Made by a program: the position numbers and the translations under genes. A DNA stretch of 64,000 nt from Triplophysa rosa (taxonomy: Eukaryota > Chordata > Actinopteri > Cypriniformes > Nemacheilidae): positions 20,332,403 to 20,396,402 of the forward strand of contig NC_079898.1 of the NCBI RefSeq assembly GCF_024868665.1, read 5' to 3'. Each line of letters begins with the position of its first letter. Within the stretch, counting starts at the first letter, position 1. This document shows, in pieces, positions 23,477 through 38,400 of the stretch. The notes beneath the pieces are model-generated. The model did no database searches, was not told the DNA's origin, and worked only from the letters and a program-made list of their open reading frames with translations.

Positions 23477-26400
23477 CTAGAAGGAGACAGAGTTTAAAGA
23501 GAAAAATGTTCTTCAAATGTACACCCATACAGATCAGTGAAAAGAGTCAAAGATTTTTATTTCTCACGATTTATGGTTTTGGAATCAACAGATTGTAGTT
23601 TATTACCTTGTCAAGCATTTCTCTGGTGTGGGCGGCAGACACACAGAAACGAGCCCTGGCCTCTGTGATGGGTGTAGCTGGGAAACCTACGACTACAACA
23701 CCAATCTTCCTCTCCAACATGGCCCGTGAGAATGCCCTGTAAGTAGACAGTTAGTTTGTGTCAAGATTTGGGGGTAAATTACAGAATTCTGGGATGATGC
23801 ATAAAATAAAAACCCATTAAAGGCCCAGTGTATAAAATTTAGCGAGTTTTTGTGAATTGCAAACAACGGCCCACCCCTCCCTTTTAAAGCACTATGGCGC
23901 GTGATGCATAAGATCGTTGCGTTTTAACTTCTTTGCCGAAGGAGATTATGTATTTACGAAACACGCTCAGTAGAGTAGTTTGTCCGTTTAGGGCTACTGT
24001 AGAAACAACATGGTGAATTCCATGCATGGGGACCTGCGGTGTATGTAGATAGAAATAGTGCTACATAATGCTTCATTATGTAAGTTCTTTATACACCTCT
24101 GAAGACATCGTTATGTATATTATATTGCATTTCTGTCAATAGATCCTCCAAAAAATTACACACTGGACCTTTAAATATAAAGAAATATACACGTATTCAA
24201 AACCGATTAATATAATGTTGTTTCTAATGTTCTGTTTTGTGCGTTATCATTTTTATGTGAAACTCTTAACACTACTTTTTCAAAAAGCTTTCCTGTGGCT
24301 CAGTGGTTAGAGCATAGCGCTAGCAACGCCAAGGTCATGGGTTCGATCCCAGGGGATTGCACATAGTCAGAAACAAAATGTATAGTACAATGCAATGCAA
24401 GTCGCTTTGGATAAAAGCGTCTGACAAATGCATAAATGTAAATGTAATGTAATAAAAAGGTGGAATTTACAGGCATTTAAAAGGTATTCTCAAATAATTT
24501 CTCAACTCAATACAACCAAAAAATCAGTAATACACAAATCATTTTAATCCCTGTTAAACCTTAAAAACAATCGCTAGCAAATCAGCTTTCAAGTTTCCAA
24601 AAGTTGTCAACGCTTTTAACGTGTCACTCTTCTCAACAGACAGAACAAACAGACCGTGATCAGATACCACCATGCAGGAGATCAATCATTGCCTGCTGTC
24701 TTATACCGTTCTAGAGCTCCGAGTAAAGACATTTTGTGGGGTAAAGCTGTCGAGATTCTGCTGTCTGTTACCTCTCCCTCACCCTCTGAGTGAAGGGAAA
24801 TTCATCCTAAACTGCACAGCTGGACTGTCATTTGCATTAGCCAAAACGACAGAGAAAAAAAGAGCATTGACAGGGAGAGACGGGCAAAGGGAAAGGAATA
24901 ATAGAGGAGGAAAGCATTGAGAGCGAGACGACGAAGAGAAGACCTCTGCTTTGTCAGCTGAGAAGACAGCAACGAGAGAACAGAGCGGCGGCGGAGAGTG
25001 AAAGCTGGATTTAAAAGGCTTCACAGCTGCCGTGGTCTTTGTTGCCGTGCCAGGAAGCTGTTATCTTTGGAGGAGTCTGAAAACGCCTGTGCGGTGATGA
25101 GCCTCTCGCATGTCATGTTTTCTTTCTGCCTCCCTTGTTTTTTCTTCACCGCTGATTCATGGATCAACCCGAGCATCCAAGATGGCCGCGCTCCAACGTC
25201 CTGTTGAAAAGACAGCGTGGCCTTTGGAGTGACCAGTGGAGATGACTGCGGCTTTTGTTGGGGCGTCCTTAAGCGGTCGGCGCGTTTTCCACATGGCATT
25301 CAAAGCCATCACCTTTGTAGCCCCATGTAAGCCTGGCATTGTGGTTTTATTGGCAGTCCGAGATGTGGCCAGGTTCACAAGTTCAAAGGGGGATTACTAT
25401 AGTGTCCAGACTGTGGAAACTGTCCTTCACAAAGACGCACAGACGTGAACAAAGCTTACAAAGAAACTTTGTCTTTGGCCCACAGATCTAAGCTTGGGTT
25501 TTTAAAACACACTAAAGAGGTTTTTCGGTAAATGAATGCTGAGAGATGCTGTTGCTACACTGGCACTTTTTAAGATTTTTATAATCGGATTACATATTTA
25601 AATACATTTGTGTACATCTTATTCATTTATTAGTACGTGCATACCCTAGGAATTGAATCTGTTACATACAGGAAAGAAGCTTTAATAACGCTGGCAATCT
25701 GCTTACCCAACTTTCCCCGGCAGATACAGCAGCAGCGGTACCACGGGAGAGTGCTGGTTGCCGTAAATGATGAAGCCCATCTCCTTAAGCCGAGATCTGA
25801 AGTAGCGCGTGTTCTCAGCCAGCTGCTGAACTCTACGCTGGCCTGCGGGGGAGACGCAGATAGAAATGTCATCGAGTAGAATTTGTTAGCTTTTATTGGA
25901 AAAGGAGAGACATAAAATGGGAGCCTACAATAAAGTAAAGGTCATGATTTACAATGGAGCAACCGTAGGCCGAAAGGAGCAGTGCAAATAATCTGAAAGG
26001 GCTTCTCCATTGGGACTGTACTTGAAGGATATTTTTCCCCTTCTGGATCAGAGCGTTGCAGGTTATGAAAGTGTCGGTTACAGTAGATGCACCAAGATAA
26101 ATGGTATAAGCATATTATTTACATCTCAGAAATAAATAAAATTAAAAAATTAGGATACATTGCCATACATAGAGGTCACCAGTTTTTAAAGCAATAAAAC
26201 ATCATTTAAGTGGTCATGCAACTTTATACTGTCTGTCATGTTCAATGTTCAAGTGTGCAAAGGGGATCTCAATCGTAATACATCTGTTGTCTTACATTTG
26301 TAAAGGCTAATAGTACTTATGAAAGCTTTTGGCAAAAAAAGAAATTGCTATCAATGTAACTTACAGTACAAAAAAATACAGTACTGTATGTGTACTGTTT

Positions 26401-29400
26401 AAAGAAAATGTGTTGCTGTCAGTTTCACAGCAATTCTACAGTCATTTGTAGCATTTTGAGACTCTGTGCCCACTCCGCGGTAGCACAAACGTTAAACAGA
26501 CCATGTCAAGCAGTGCCTGCAAACCATAGAACAAATATGTCTACAAACTTGTCCCTAAAACAGCTGGCACAAACATCAGTCCATTTCTTGTTTTTTTGTT
26601 CACTGTTTGCCTGTAAGTCGCATAGTTGTTTTACCAAATATAGTTGAAGACACTGGGAAAACGGCCAAGCAATTGCAACATAGTGTAGTGGCATAATGCC
26701 ATACCACCAGCAGTTACTGCTCACACAAACATCCGATAACTAGAACACTAGACCCTATAGATAACAAGTATTTTTATTTTCCTTTGGTATATTATTTGTA
26801 AGCAGATTTGTTTACAATGAACATGAGTTTCCTGTAGAATATATGCTGTCTGTTGTTCTACACTATGATCGTCTCTATTGGTAAAGTCTAGGAAAGAGGC
26901 CCAAATGAGTAAAGGGGAAATGACATCATCTGCTCTGCTGTTCAAATCCCAGGATCAGCCTTTTAATAGCCCCTCATTTAGACCATTAAGTAGTTACGTG
27001 AGTTACTCATTCATAAAAATAACCAAAAACATAGTAACAAACAAAACCAAGAAAACAGTAACAAGCACTTTTTACCAATAAGACACTAAATAGAAACTGA
27101 AGCTCTTAATAACACATTTATCTTTTTTAACAAATTGACAAATTTCTATACATTTTTAGGATTTGCAATTTGTGCCACAATGTTACCAAATACGTGGAAT
27201 ATGCATAAAATCGTTTTATTTTGTCATTTTGTAAAAGTAAACATTAAATGAATGCACTTAAATAATATAGATATACTCTATATATACAATAATATTCAAT
27301 ATTGAAGTTTTACAATAAGGAAATGTCCTTATTGAAATCTTCCACTAAAGATTAAAAAAGCATCAGATACCAACATGTACCGTTTTCATTAAATGCGGCA
27401 AAACATTAAAGAAACAGTTCCACTGACTACCATGGTAGAAATGGTTTGTTCTGTTGATCACAAAATAAGATATTTTGAAGAATGTAGGAAAGAAAACAGT
27501 TCTGGGGCACTTTTGACAACCATTGTAATTATTCCTATGGTAGTCAATGGTGGCCAAGAACTGTTTGGTTACAAGCAAGCATTCTTCCAAATATCTTTCA
27601 AACAAAGAAATTTATACAGATTTGGAACAAATTTAGGATGAGTAAATGATGACAGAATTTTTATTTTTGGGTAAAATGTCCCTTTTATGTGACATTCTGA
27701 TGCCCATTTCTCTTCGGTCTTAAAAACACCTTATAAAGCAGTACCAGCTGGTTTTGTTTTGTCAGGCTAAATAGTAGACAAATTTCTTTCTATGCCAGGA
27801 GACTCTTGGCTTGTAAATAGGATACAGTGGATTTGGCACACATTTGGAGACGGGGGGTGAACTAAAAAGCATGGACTCAGATACGCATGAGGCCATGGGG
27901 TCATGTTAGCTTGGCGGGTAAGACTCTCACATTCTACCAGCTAAAATCATTCAAGAAGTGTCAATATCTTAAGCAGCATACTTTACTTTTCTATGTTTAG
28001 TCTCGATTAAATACCTTGAAACTCTCCCTCCTGTGTTTTAATCGTGTGACTCATGCAGCACTGGGGGCACAGCCAGGTCTGTCTCATAGTCTGGCATCAT
28101 GGCTTGAGGTTTTGGAAAACAACAGCATGTTTGCATATAATTACCTGTACTAGCAGGTATTTGAAGAAGAGGTGTGCTGTAAAGCCAAGCACAAAAGTCT
28201 TGAGCTGAACACAACCCCTGTTAAACTTCATTACATTAGAAACGGTTCAAAAGAACTAAACGCTGGCCGACGCTACATGCAGCAGGTGAAGCTCAAACCA
28301 AATCATTTGTCATGGATGCGGTAAAAGTTTAGATGTGGTAGATTCTTTACAGATTATTGTGTAGTAAATCCAGCATTGACTTTGGGAATTGGTGGAGCAC
28401 TTTGAACTCTCAAAACAGTGTGACTCACCCTACACAATGTACATTGTGCCAGTAATGACACTCGTTGGAGTCAGATATACAGTAGATCTCACAATGTGCC
28501 ACTACTTATCCAACAGAAGCAAAAAATTGTTTGCGTCATACATTTCCTTAGAAATAGTTAGGTGGTTAATGACCTCTATACTGGAACATTAGTTAGGAAC
28601 AATACATGTTTTTATCCTTTTAGTGGTCATTGGTCATTGCTTTTCCATTAATGTTTTGTTCATTTAGTTCCACCTCTCTTAATGAACGGAACCTGTCGAT
28701 TGTGGCATTAAAAGCAGCACAACTAAAATAAAACATTGTCTTAAAAACAAAATTTGGATTAACACATATCAAAACCAGAAGGCATCTTGGGAAAACCCAC
28801 ACAACATCTGGTGCCATTCTGCGGACTCCTAATACCTGGAAATATGTGACCTTCCCATGACTAAAGGTCTGGAGAGCCTTTATGTCTTTCCCTGTACTTT
28901 ATTGAAATCTGTTTTCCATGAGTTATACGCTGTTGCAGAGTGCATTTACGTGCTGATTAAATCAAAGTGATGTTCCTTCTTATCTGGTTCCTCATGTTTC
29001 AGGAGAAGTGCTCAGGAAAAGAACGCAAAATTTACTGTCTTGAGTCATTGGAATAATGCAATAAGCCACTGTTGGTCATGTGATACCGTGACTTTACCAT
29101 TAGTAAGGGCTGATCTGAGCATGACAAAAAGCAATGTGTTGTTAAATCACTGTGGCACACGGATTTGAGTGTATCATTATATCAGTATTATATAAGCTTT
29201 TATATGATCTAATGCAACATTTTATATCTATACCAAAATAAGTCACCGGGTGATGTCAGAAATTTTTTTTTACTAGAGCTTTATCGTTTAACTCCTCCAT
29301 TTTGGAATGGGTAAATAAATAAGGGACAGTTCAGAACAAGCAACAAGATTCAGCACCTCTGCAAATAGGCAAGTAAATAAAAATAGCATCATATACCCCG

Positions 29401-32400
29401 GAAACAACACTTTCTTTAAAAATAAGATTTGATTATGTGCGTTTATGATAAAGGCTGGACAATCCTTTTGATGTCTGCGTTCCTAACCTTCTCTTGTGCC
29501 ATCAGTTCCCATGATGCATTTCAAGGCCCTGGTGATCTGTTCTACAACAGGTGGCGACATGGCCGTAGCGTAGATTGCACTGTGAGAATGACTTCGCAAG
29601 TAATCCACCAGCTCCTGCACAAACAAAAAACATCATTAACTACTATTTCATGGTATATTTAATATTGATGGGGGTCAACCGTCCATCAGTCTCAATACTT
29701 TAAAATAGGGGGGTGTTCTCAAGATTGTAACCATATATTTGACATAAATACAAAAGGACATAATCGGATTAAATTGATTTTTTTATCCTTTTCCCATGCA
29801 AATTCCAATGAAACCGATGCTTTAAAGAATGCAAAAGCACCTTACACAGAATAGTTACACAGGGATAGTTCACTAAAAAAAGTTAATTCTTTCATCATTT
29901 ATTAACCCTCATGTCATTTCAAACCTGTATGACTTACTTTCTTCTGCAGAACACAAAAGAAAATATTTTAAAGAACGTTGATAACCAACCAAACAACATT
30001 GCCACCCATTGCCTTCTATTGTATGGAACCACTGAGACATTTCTTAAAATATCTTTTTTTGTGTTTTACAGAAAAAAAGAGTCACATACAGATTTTGAAT
30101 GACATGAGGGTGAATTAAAAACGACAACATTTTTATTTTTGAGTAAACTATCCCTAACTACTATTCAGATTACACCTACAACTAAATGCCATTGGGAACG
30201 TCACGGGCTCCCCTATAGACTACTGGCATTAAGAATGTACATATTTAACTGTTAGAGCACATCAAATCAAAATGTCATGATCTGAAAAAATAATCAGATA
30301 TCTGGTTTTGTATAAATAAGATTTGTGACTCAGACAGTGGCCAGAGATTCACTGTTTCCAGTAATGCTCTTCCTAAAATGAGATTTTTGAATCTCAGAAA
30401 GTCTAACCTTTCTAGCTCTCAATGCCATGTCCATAGCAAAATTATACCACTAGAGGGAGAGGAAACCACACAGCACACACCTGACCACTCACTGATTCTA
30501 ACAACTATAACACCCAGCCTAAAGTCTATCAAAACTTGCATTTAACAAAGGTGATACATTTCGTATAAGACAGAGGTTTTGGAGATTTAGCCCTGGTTCA
30601 TTCTACATCCATTACAAGGCTGCTGAGCAGAAGCCAGTATCCAACTTTTAATCTCTGTCCTTTGACATCTGCATCCACTGCGGAGGGGTGAGGGGAGGAG
30701 ACGCAACTCGTGCTGCAACGGGCCTCTGCTTCCAGATGTGTCCTCTACTTTGAGGATGGGGGCGAGGGGGCTTTTAGGGGAAAGGACTCCATACCAAACA
30801 TCTGCTTCCATTTAGAGCTTAAGATTTGCAGAGCTTTAGGTCCTGGGAGCTTTGTGGAAACTGCGTAAGATAAGTCAGTTAAGAGAACGTGTCCGAAATC
30901 CACCCACATCTGTGAAGCGGAGGCCTGGCTGGGGGCATCTGGCGGTTCTCTTTGCGTACCTCCCACTGCGCTTGTGTACAATATCCTCATAGCTGCTGAG
31001 AGCATATGTTTTACTCTATTGTGTACCTGTTGACAGGAAAACAGTACACCTTCGGGAATTCAAAAACAGAAGTTCCTTTAGACGCCCAAGTTGACAAGTA
31101 CGATCAAAAAGATCCGCGGACTATTTATGGCCGCGCCGTTAGGAAGCGTGTTCATTACGTACTTTCATAAGGCGAGCATATAAAAATAATTACTCGTAAC
31201 ACTGCCTGTAACGGCACATCTGCTGCATATGCTTTTGTGGGGTGAAAGAGAATCGACTTATGGAGAGGATTTGGAGATTTTTCCAAACAACAACACAAAT
31301 CAAAAGCTGCTGGGCTGCCAAGAGCATCAAAACATTTGTAAGATACATCCGAATACAAATGACAAATCTTAACAATTTTATAAATGTTAACAAACCAGTA
31401 ATAAAATTAGATACTGAGGTATTTATAAATTAAGATTATTTTTATTTGAATGATCATTTTTCCCAAATTCTCAAGATAATAAAAGTTGCTCTATACATAA
31501 CAGGCAAGTTGCGTGTTGTGAGGCATCTCATGAAAACAAGCAATTTTTCATAAAACAGAGCTGGCTATCAGCCAACACTCTCACTTTATTAAAATCCTAA
31601 TATAACACAACATGTGCAGAGAGCCATGTGTAATTCAAAAAACCTGTCGTCTTTCATTTTCAGTCTTTTATAATCAACTGCCATGTCCGTGATGTGGTTA
31701 TGAAGTGAAGTGGTCTGTATTAATGGAGTAATGAGATTAGAGAGGCGGTGTGTAGGTAGCGTGAGTGACATTTGGGGAACATATGTGGCTTTACATGAAG
31801 AAATGAGACCATGTGTGTGCTTTGAAAAAAAAGGTAAAGCATGTCATTTTTGTGCCATTAGTGTCACCAAACAGAATTTCAAATGACTGGCTGCCATTGG
31901 TCAAAAAAACATAGCACCGCCCCTACTAGTTGCCCCTTACTTGTAGCTGTTTCGGTATATTAAACTGGAAGTTATTTAAAATTTACTGATTAGAGGGACT
32001 TCCCTACACCTTTGTGCTTAAATCTTTTAATAAAATAATTATTTTTGCTACACAGTTAAGAAAACCTATCCTATTTTAGCTCAAAGGGCCAGTTTTATGT
32101 ATACCTCGGGCGGGTCTGGACCTCAGTAAAAGTGCTTTGTAGGCAGGGCACAGACAGGAAACTATTACATGATCCTCACCTTTTTGCCCGCTATGTACCC
32201 GCCAACAGCCCCGAAGCTCTTAGTGAAGGTGCCCATCAGAACGTCCACTTCTTTCGGATCTACCCCAAAATGTTCTGTAACTCCGCGACCTGTGGGCCCC
32301 ACCGCCCCGATGCTGTGGGCCTCATCTAGGTACAGATAAGCCTTATACTTTTTCTTCAGTGCTAAGATTTCTGGAAGACGGATCAAAGAACCTTCCATAC

Positions 32401-35400
32401 TGAAAGAAACAGACGAACAGATGTTAGGATCTGTTAATAAAAATGTTAGAAGTCAGAATGTTTCATGACATGTTAACATGCAAACAGTGACTATTAAAAT
32501 AGGGTTAATCTTTAACCTTTGATGACCAGTAACCTTTCAACTGTTAAATTCTAATAACTATCAACTCCTTTCTGGAATAGCACACATGGCTGAAATGGCT
32601 TACAGCACTTTTAAAATATATCCAAAAATGATCTGTAGCCATTTAGGAAAACACATACTGTATAACATGCCAGTTTATGAATAACTTAGAATCAGGCAAT
32701 GTAATGTAGTATATGATCCGACAAGGTAACCCTTCAGTGTTTTCTTCACGGCACAGATTTATGCAATAAATGACCCCAAAAAAGGTTATCGATGCTCACA
32801 AGGCTAGAAAAGGTAACAGAACCATGACTGAAGACTTTGACCTCAATAAATAAATGATCGTGCAGCCAGTGCTCATATAAATGACATTCCACATCACTAT
32901 TATTCTGTCTAAAATTGACTGCTCAACCAAGATTGCTATCTGTCATCACGTGAGTGTTTCACTGAATACAAAAGAGGAGCCACCAGTATAAAATCCAAAG
33001 GCTTTCATGCTCATTAACATTATTAGCAACAAAACTGCATTAAAAGGTTCTCTATGCACAGCATTTTTATGAATTTGTTTACTTTGCTATTATTTGTTGT
33101 AGCAGATTAAATAAACAAAGAATATAATTGTAAAGATTCACAAACGTGGGCTCAGAGTTGTTCTCTGACCTGTAAATGCCCTCCACCATTATGAGGATCT
33201 TCATCCAGGAGCGATGGGTACGAGGCTGTCCCGAGCAAACAGCCTCCTTCAGCATCTTTTCAAGACTTTGCATGTCTGGGAAGACAAAACACATCAATTG
33301 AATACACATTTAATCATTTTATACACAATCAAATATTTAAAGAAAATTAATTAAACAAAAAAAAAGAAATTTAATTATTTGACAAACCCTGACTTTTATT
33401 TATTTTACATAATCATTAAAACCATTACACTATTTAAAAATGATTTCAAACATGAAATAAGCACATCTTTTGACTTGACTAGATGCTGGTCTTAACCCTG
33501 TTTTCCCAATACATTCCTTTATGAAAGCTGACTAAATTTACTAACTATCTGGACAGCAATGCGACTGTCATCTGTTTTGGATGCGGACTAAAATATGCAA
33601 TACTGGGGACCAGACAGAGAAACACTAATGTTAACTGCTGTTAATGCTTAAACTGGCCAACAGATGGCAGCATTAAACTGCATCTGATTTTGCAGGAAGC
33701 TTTTCATCTACATTCTTTCATTATAGTAAACAAATTTGTTCTTAATCTTAAGAGACATATCGATAAAGTAATATCTTGACAAAAGCAATTAGGAAAATGC
33801 TAAGCGTGGGAAAGTGTTCAAAACAGCACCCGTTTAAGTCTAAACAGTTATTTGTTATATAAAATCAGACATAGTACAAGTTTTGTTGGAGTCGTGATCT
33901 AGTGGGCAGCTCCAGGAGAAAAGGGATCACACATAAAATGCAGGTTTGATCTCCCCTCTTTAACCCTAAATAACTAGATATCTCTTTGGTGTCTCTAAAA
34001 ATAAAAAAAAGTGTCAAAGTCCATCCAAAAAAGAACGTTCCATATTGTTTCCCATTATAGTGGCCTCGTTACTAACAGGTGGATATATGTAGGCCAGTCA
34101 AGGCCAGGGTGGACGCGGCCTGCTTTCAGCTAGCATCTCTATCTTCTATGCTATCAATAGAGACGATTCTTTTATGCAACCATGAAACACTAGGCTCACC
34201 TAAACACGGATCTGCCAAAGCTTTCAGATCAAGAACAAATAAACAAGAAACAATGGCATGCAGGTTTCAATTCAAAATGAAAAAAAGGTGTTTGTGTCTA
34301 AACTATGCTTGGCTAAACCAAACGTGTGCGTTATGTTGTCACTTTAAAGACGAAAAATCTAGCTTGGTTATAAAAAACTGGAAGTTCGAGCCATAAGATT
34401 TTGGTTTGTATTTGTAAACAACAAACTATTCAGTGTGCAGTAGAGGGCCACCCACTCACTGTAAAAAAGCTTCATGTACAAAATGGAAATGATCATTACT
34501 CAAAACAATGAGGTGTAAAGCTTTTGAATGAAACCGCAAAATCCCATGTTGTTTACAGTCAGGATTTGCACTTTACTTGCATACTTCGCACACATACCAA
34601 CATATACAACTTCCACCGGTTACAATAAGCATCTACACTTGCAAAAATACAACACATGCAAATATATGTATATACATACATTTTACCTCATAGAATGCCT
34701 GAAACAAAGCACTCCAATATACAAATTGTCATTGAGATCTGGTTCATGACAAATAAACTTCAAACTTGATACTAGCGTTTGCTCAGTAACAGCACAAACA
34801 GAGGGGATCATTTAGTGTGTTTTACACACCTGTCTGCAAATGATCACCAAACAGGTTTTATTAACATACAACATAGGAACTTTGACTCATTCATGCTGTT
34901 TGCTAAAACATAAATGTTCATCATTAACTCGGAGTTGTGATTTTCAGTTTTATTGCACTCTTCCAGGTAGAAAATTCCAAATTCGTGAGTCGAGTGGAAC
35001 GCAGCATTAGTTCAAACACACCTGAACCAGTCTTTGGTTCTGCCTGAATATTGCAACCAGCCATGCCGGAGCGAGGTTGCTTATGTTTGGCAGTTATTGG
35101 CAAAGGTCCCACCAGTTAGGTAAAGACAGGTTTATTTTAAAAAAGCATTGAACTCCCTTGCCAGTTGTGCACGTGGCAAACAAGCGTCATACAGTTGCAC
35201 GTGGTGACTCTAGGGTTTGCTGAAAGAAGCCCTAACCAAATCTTACACGGTGCTGTCTGAATATATTTAAGCTTCTGTGGCTTATGCATCATGTACTTTC
35301 ATCTGTCCTCTGGAGAAAGATGCACACCGGTTCTTCAGTAGCTACACAAGAATACCATTAACCATTATAGACTCCCTAAAGCACAGCTATTATAAAACCA

Positions 35401-38400
35401 ATGAATACGAGAAATATGCCTCAGTGCAGGAAAGTTAGTTTGCACAATGTGAAAAAGATGACTCTATATTAACAAACGACACTATGAAAGAACAGTTGTG
35501 GGTTTATGTACTCCATCCAACAGTAATTTGGTAAGCAAATAAACACCAGGTCACAGTATAACTCCCACTGTACTTCCGCTCTGCGGCAAACTAATAGTTT
35601 ATATGTATGTACTACTTACTGTTGTGTTTGAAGACCCGAATGGTTGCCCCCGACAACCTGGCTCCCAGGATGAGGGAGGTGTGATTTAGCTCATCGCTCA
35701 GAATGAGACAGCCCTGGAAACAGACAAGTGTTACCGTGCAATTCTGGGTACGAAGTAGGGTTGTCACGATTATGAAATTTGGCTGATGATTAATTGTCTA
35801 ATAAATCATTGCGATTATGACGATTAATTGTCTGTTTTAGAGCTTTGACTTTTAATTCTCATACATTTTTTATTCAGCTTTGAAACGACCATATTGTTCT
35901 GAATATAAAGACTATGTTCTTTTTCTTGGAAATACATAGGAAAAAATTGGGTCGTCATACTTAAGGTTTAGGCTTTTACCTGTCAAAATACTTGTAAATG
36001 AAGTAAATTGATCAGGAGTGAATTGAAGCCACCATTAAAATGCTGTCAGTCATAGAAAAGCTTCTAGTCTGTTTTTTTCTCACTTGCAAGAAAGACTACA
36101 ATAAAAGTTTACTTCTATGTTAATGAGATTTTGGTAGACTGGTTTTCACACTGAAATAATTTTAAATTGTACTGCAGGTTATTTTTATGGTATATGCTTT
36201 AGTTTTTTTGTGTTGTGTTGTGGTGGCACATTTTACAAGTATTACCATGCTTTAGTTACAATATATACACTAAAATATGCAATATGCAGATGCACTACAG
36301 CTCCCCCTAGTGTCTTCTATAGAGATGTGCAATAATTGCGATGATCTGAAACCATTTCGATGAGGTCAAACAATCGCTATGAGACGATTATTTAATAATC
36401 GTGACAGCCCTAGTACGAAGCAGGAATTCACCAATGTTGCATTATTATTTTATAGTAAAACAAGGAGATTTTGAGGGTCCCAAATACAAAGATGTCCCCC
36501 TTCTCGAGTTATGTTTCTACAATTGATGCTTTATTCGATAGTAACCACAGGCCATACAAGATACGTTCTTGACTGTTTTTAAACCGTTGGTCTGTCTAAA
36601 CAGCTGAAAACAAGCTATTGTAAAAATCTGCTCTACTGTCAGGCTATTGCAAAATGCAGTTTAGTTAGTCACATTTCTACTTTGAGATAGTTACTCCCTA
36701 AGCCTGTTATTGACAGACAAAGAGACGCTTTTACAATCAGAGTAAGGGAAGATCTCGTGATTTGAACTGGATGGGCGGGATTGATGATGATGTACCAATA
36801 GGTGAAGACCTTGGCCTTTGGCATGCATGGCCTGATCTAATAATAACAGCTGCTGTCACTTTGCATTTACTTTGGAATTCTTAAACCTGAAGAAATGCAT
36901 AAGAAATACCTTTAAGGCTACATTATCTAGATTCAGGGCGGTTTTCTTGAGGACAAACACCCCTCCCTAACACCACGCCCCACCCGTCAACTACATTCTC
37001 CAGATCCTGATGTCTTCTCATCTGAGCTGGTTATGATGACAACATCATTGGGCCCCATATAAACACCCAAATGAGATACCATAAACAATCACTGTCATTT
37101 CTCAACTGTTTACTGTTTGAGATTACTTTTAATGAGGGGTCGTATTGTGTGTTGGTTCACTGTGTTATTTATGTTTATTGCAGCAATTAATGGAAGGCAG
37201 CCAGAAATAATTAATTAATAGTACACTTCTGTGCTGACTTTAACGGATATACGTAAGAAACATCAGACATATGTAAAAATAAAGAGGCACCGCCACCGAC
37301 AGGGATTAATGTTTAAACGCTAACCTTTCCCACTAGCGCAGGTATGTTCATGGAATTGGTGGCGAATCCCATTCCGAAAGACATGGCAGACTCCACTCCC
37401 AAGAACTCCGCCACAAGTTGCTCCAGTGTCTTATGAACAGTGAGGTTGGCTATAACACATAAAAAAACAATCAAGAAAGAACATAAACAGAAAATCTGGA
37501 AATGTTCCATATGCCTGATATAAACATTACGTGCATGTCCTTTGGACGATCTGTGTCACTGCACAGTATGCATATAGAACTGCATATTTAAGTACGAACA
37601 AAATTTTGAAGTATATCAGAAACAATGCGTGGAGTGACCCATTGACGTAGTGTGTAATCACAAAATCAAAGATCACAAATTAGATACATTCAAGACACAT
37701 TGTACTACCAGGTATTATCTGTAATTTATCTCACCTGACCACTTATGATCAGATAACGAAAGAGCTTAAACAGAGCCAAAATAACTCAGATCTCGTTATT
37801 GCCAAACGGGGAAATACATAAAGACCGTTTTAATGTTAAATGTGCTATATGAAAGATTAAGAAGTATCTATTGACAGAAATGCAATATAATATACATAAC
37901 TATGTCTTCAGAGGTGTATAAAAACCTTACACGATGTAGCGTTGTTCATGTTTTCATTGCCTTAGAATGAGCTATTTATATCTACACTGAATAAAATTAT
38001 AAATGCAACACTTTTTTTTGCCCCCATTTTGAGCTGAACTCAAAGATCTAAGACTTTTTCTATGTACACAAAAGGCCTATTTCTCTCAAATATTGTTCAC
38101 AAATCTGTCTAAATCTGTGTTAGAGAGCACGTCTCCTTTGCCGAGATAATCCGTCCACCTCACAGGTGTGGCATATCAAGATGCTGATTAGACAGCATGA
38201 TTATTGCACAGGTGTGCCTTAGGCTGGCCACAATAAATGGCCACTCTAAAATGTGCAGTTTTACTGTATTGGGGGGTCCGGGGGTCTGAAAACCAATCAG
38301 TATCTGGTGTGACCACCATTTGCCTCACGCAGTGCAACACACAATCTCCTTCGCATAGAGTTGAGCAGGTTGTTGATTGTGGCCTGCGGAATGTTGGTCC

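Noticed and set aside
24289..24458. Possible tRNA gene (good A and B boxes)
   Set aside because: No acceptor stem or complete cloverleaf, and the 3' part is the cyprinid SINE tail.
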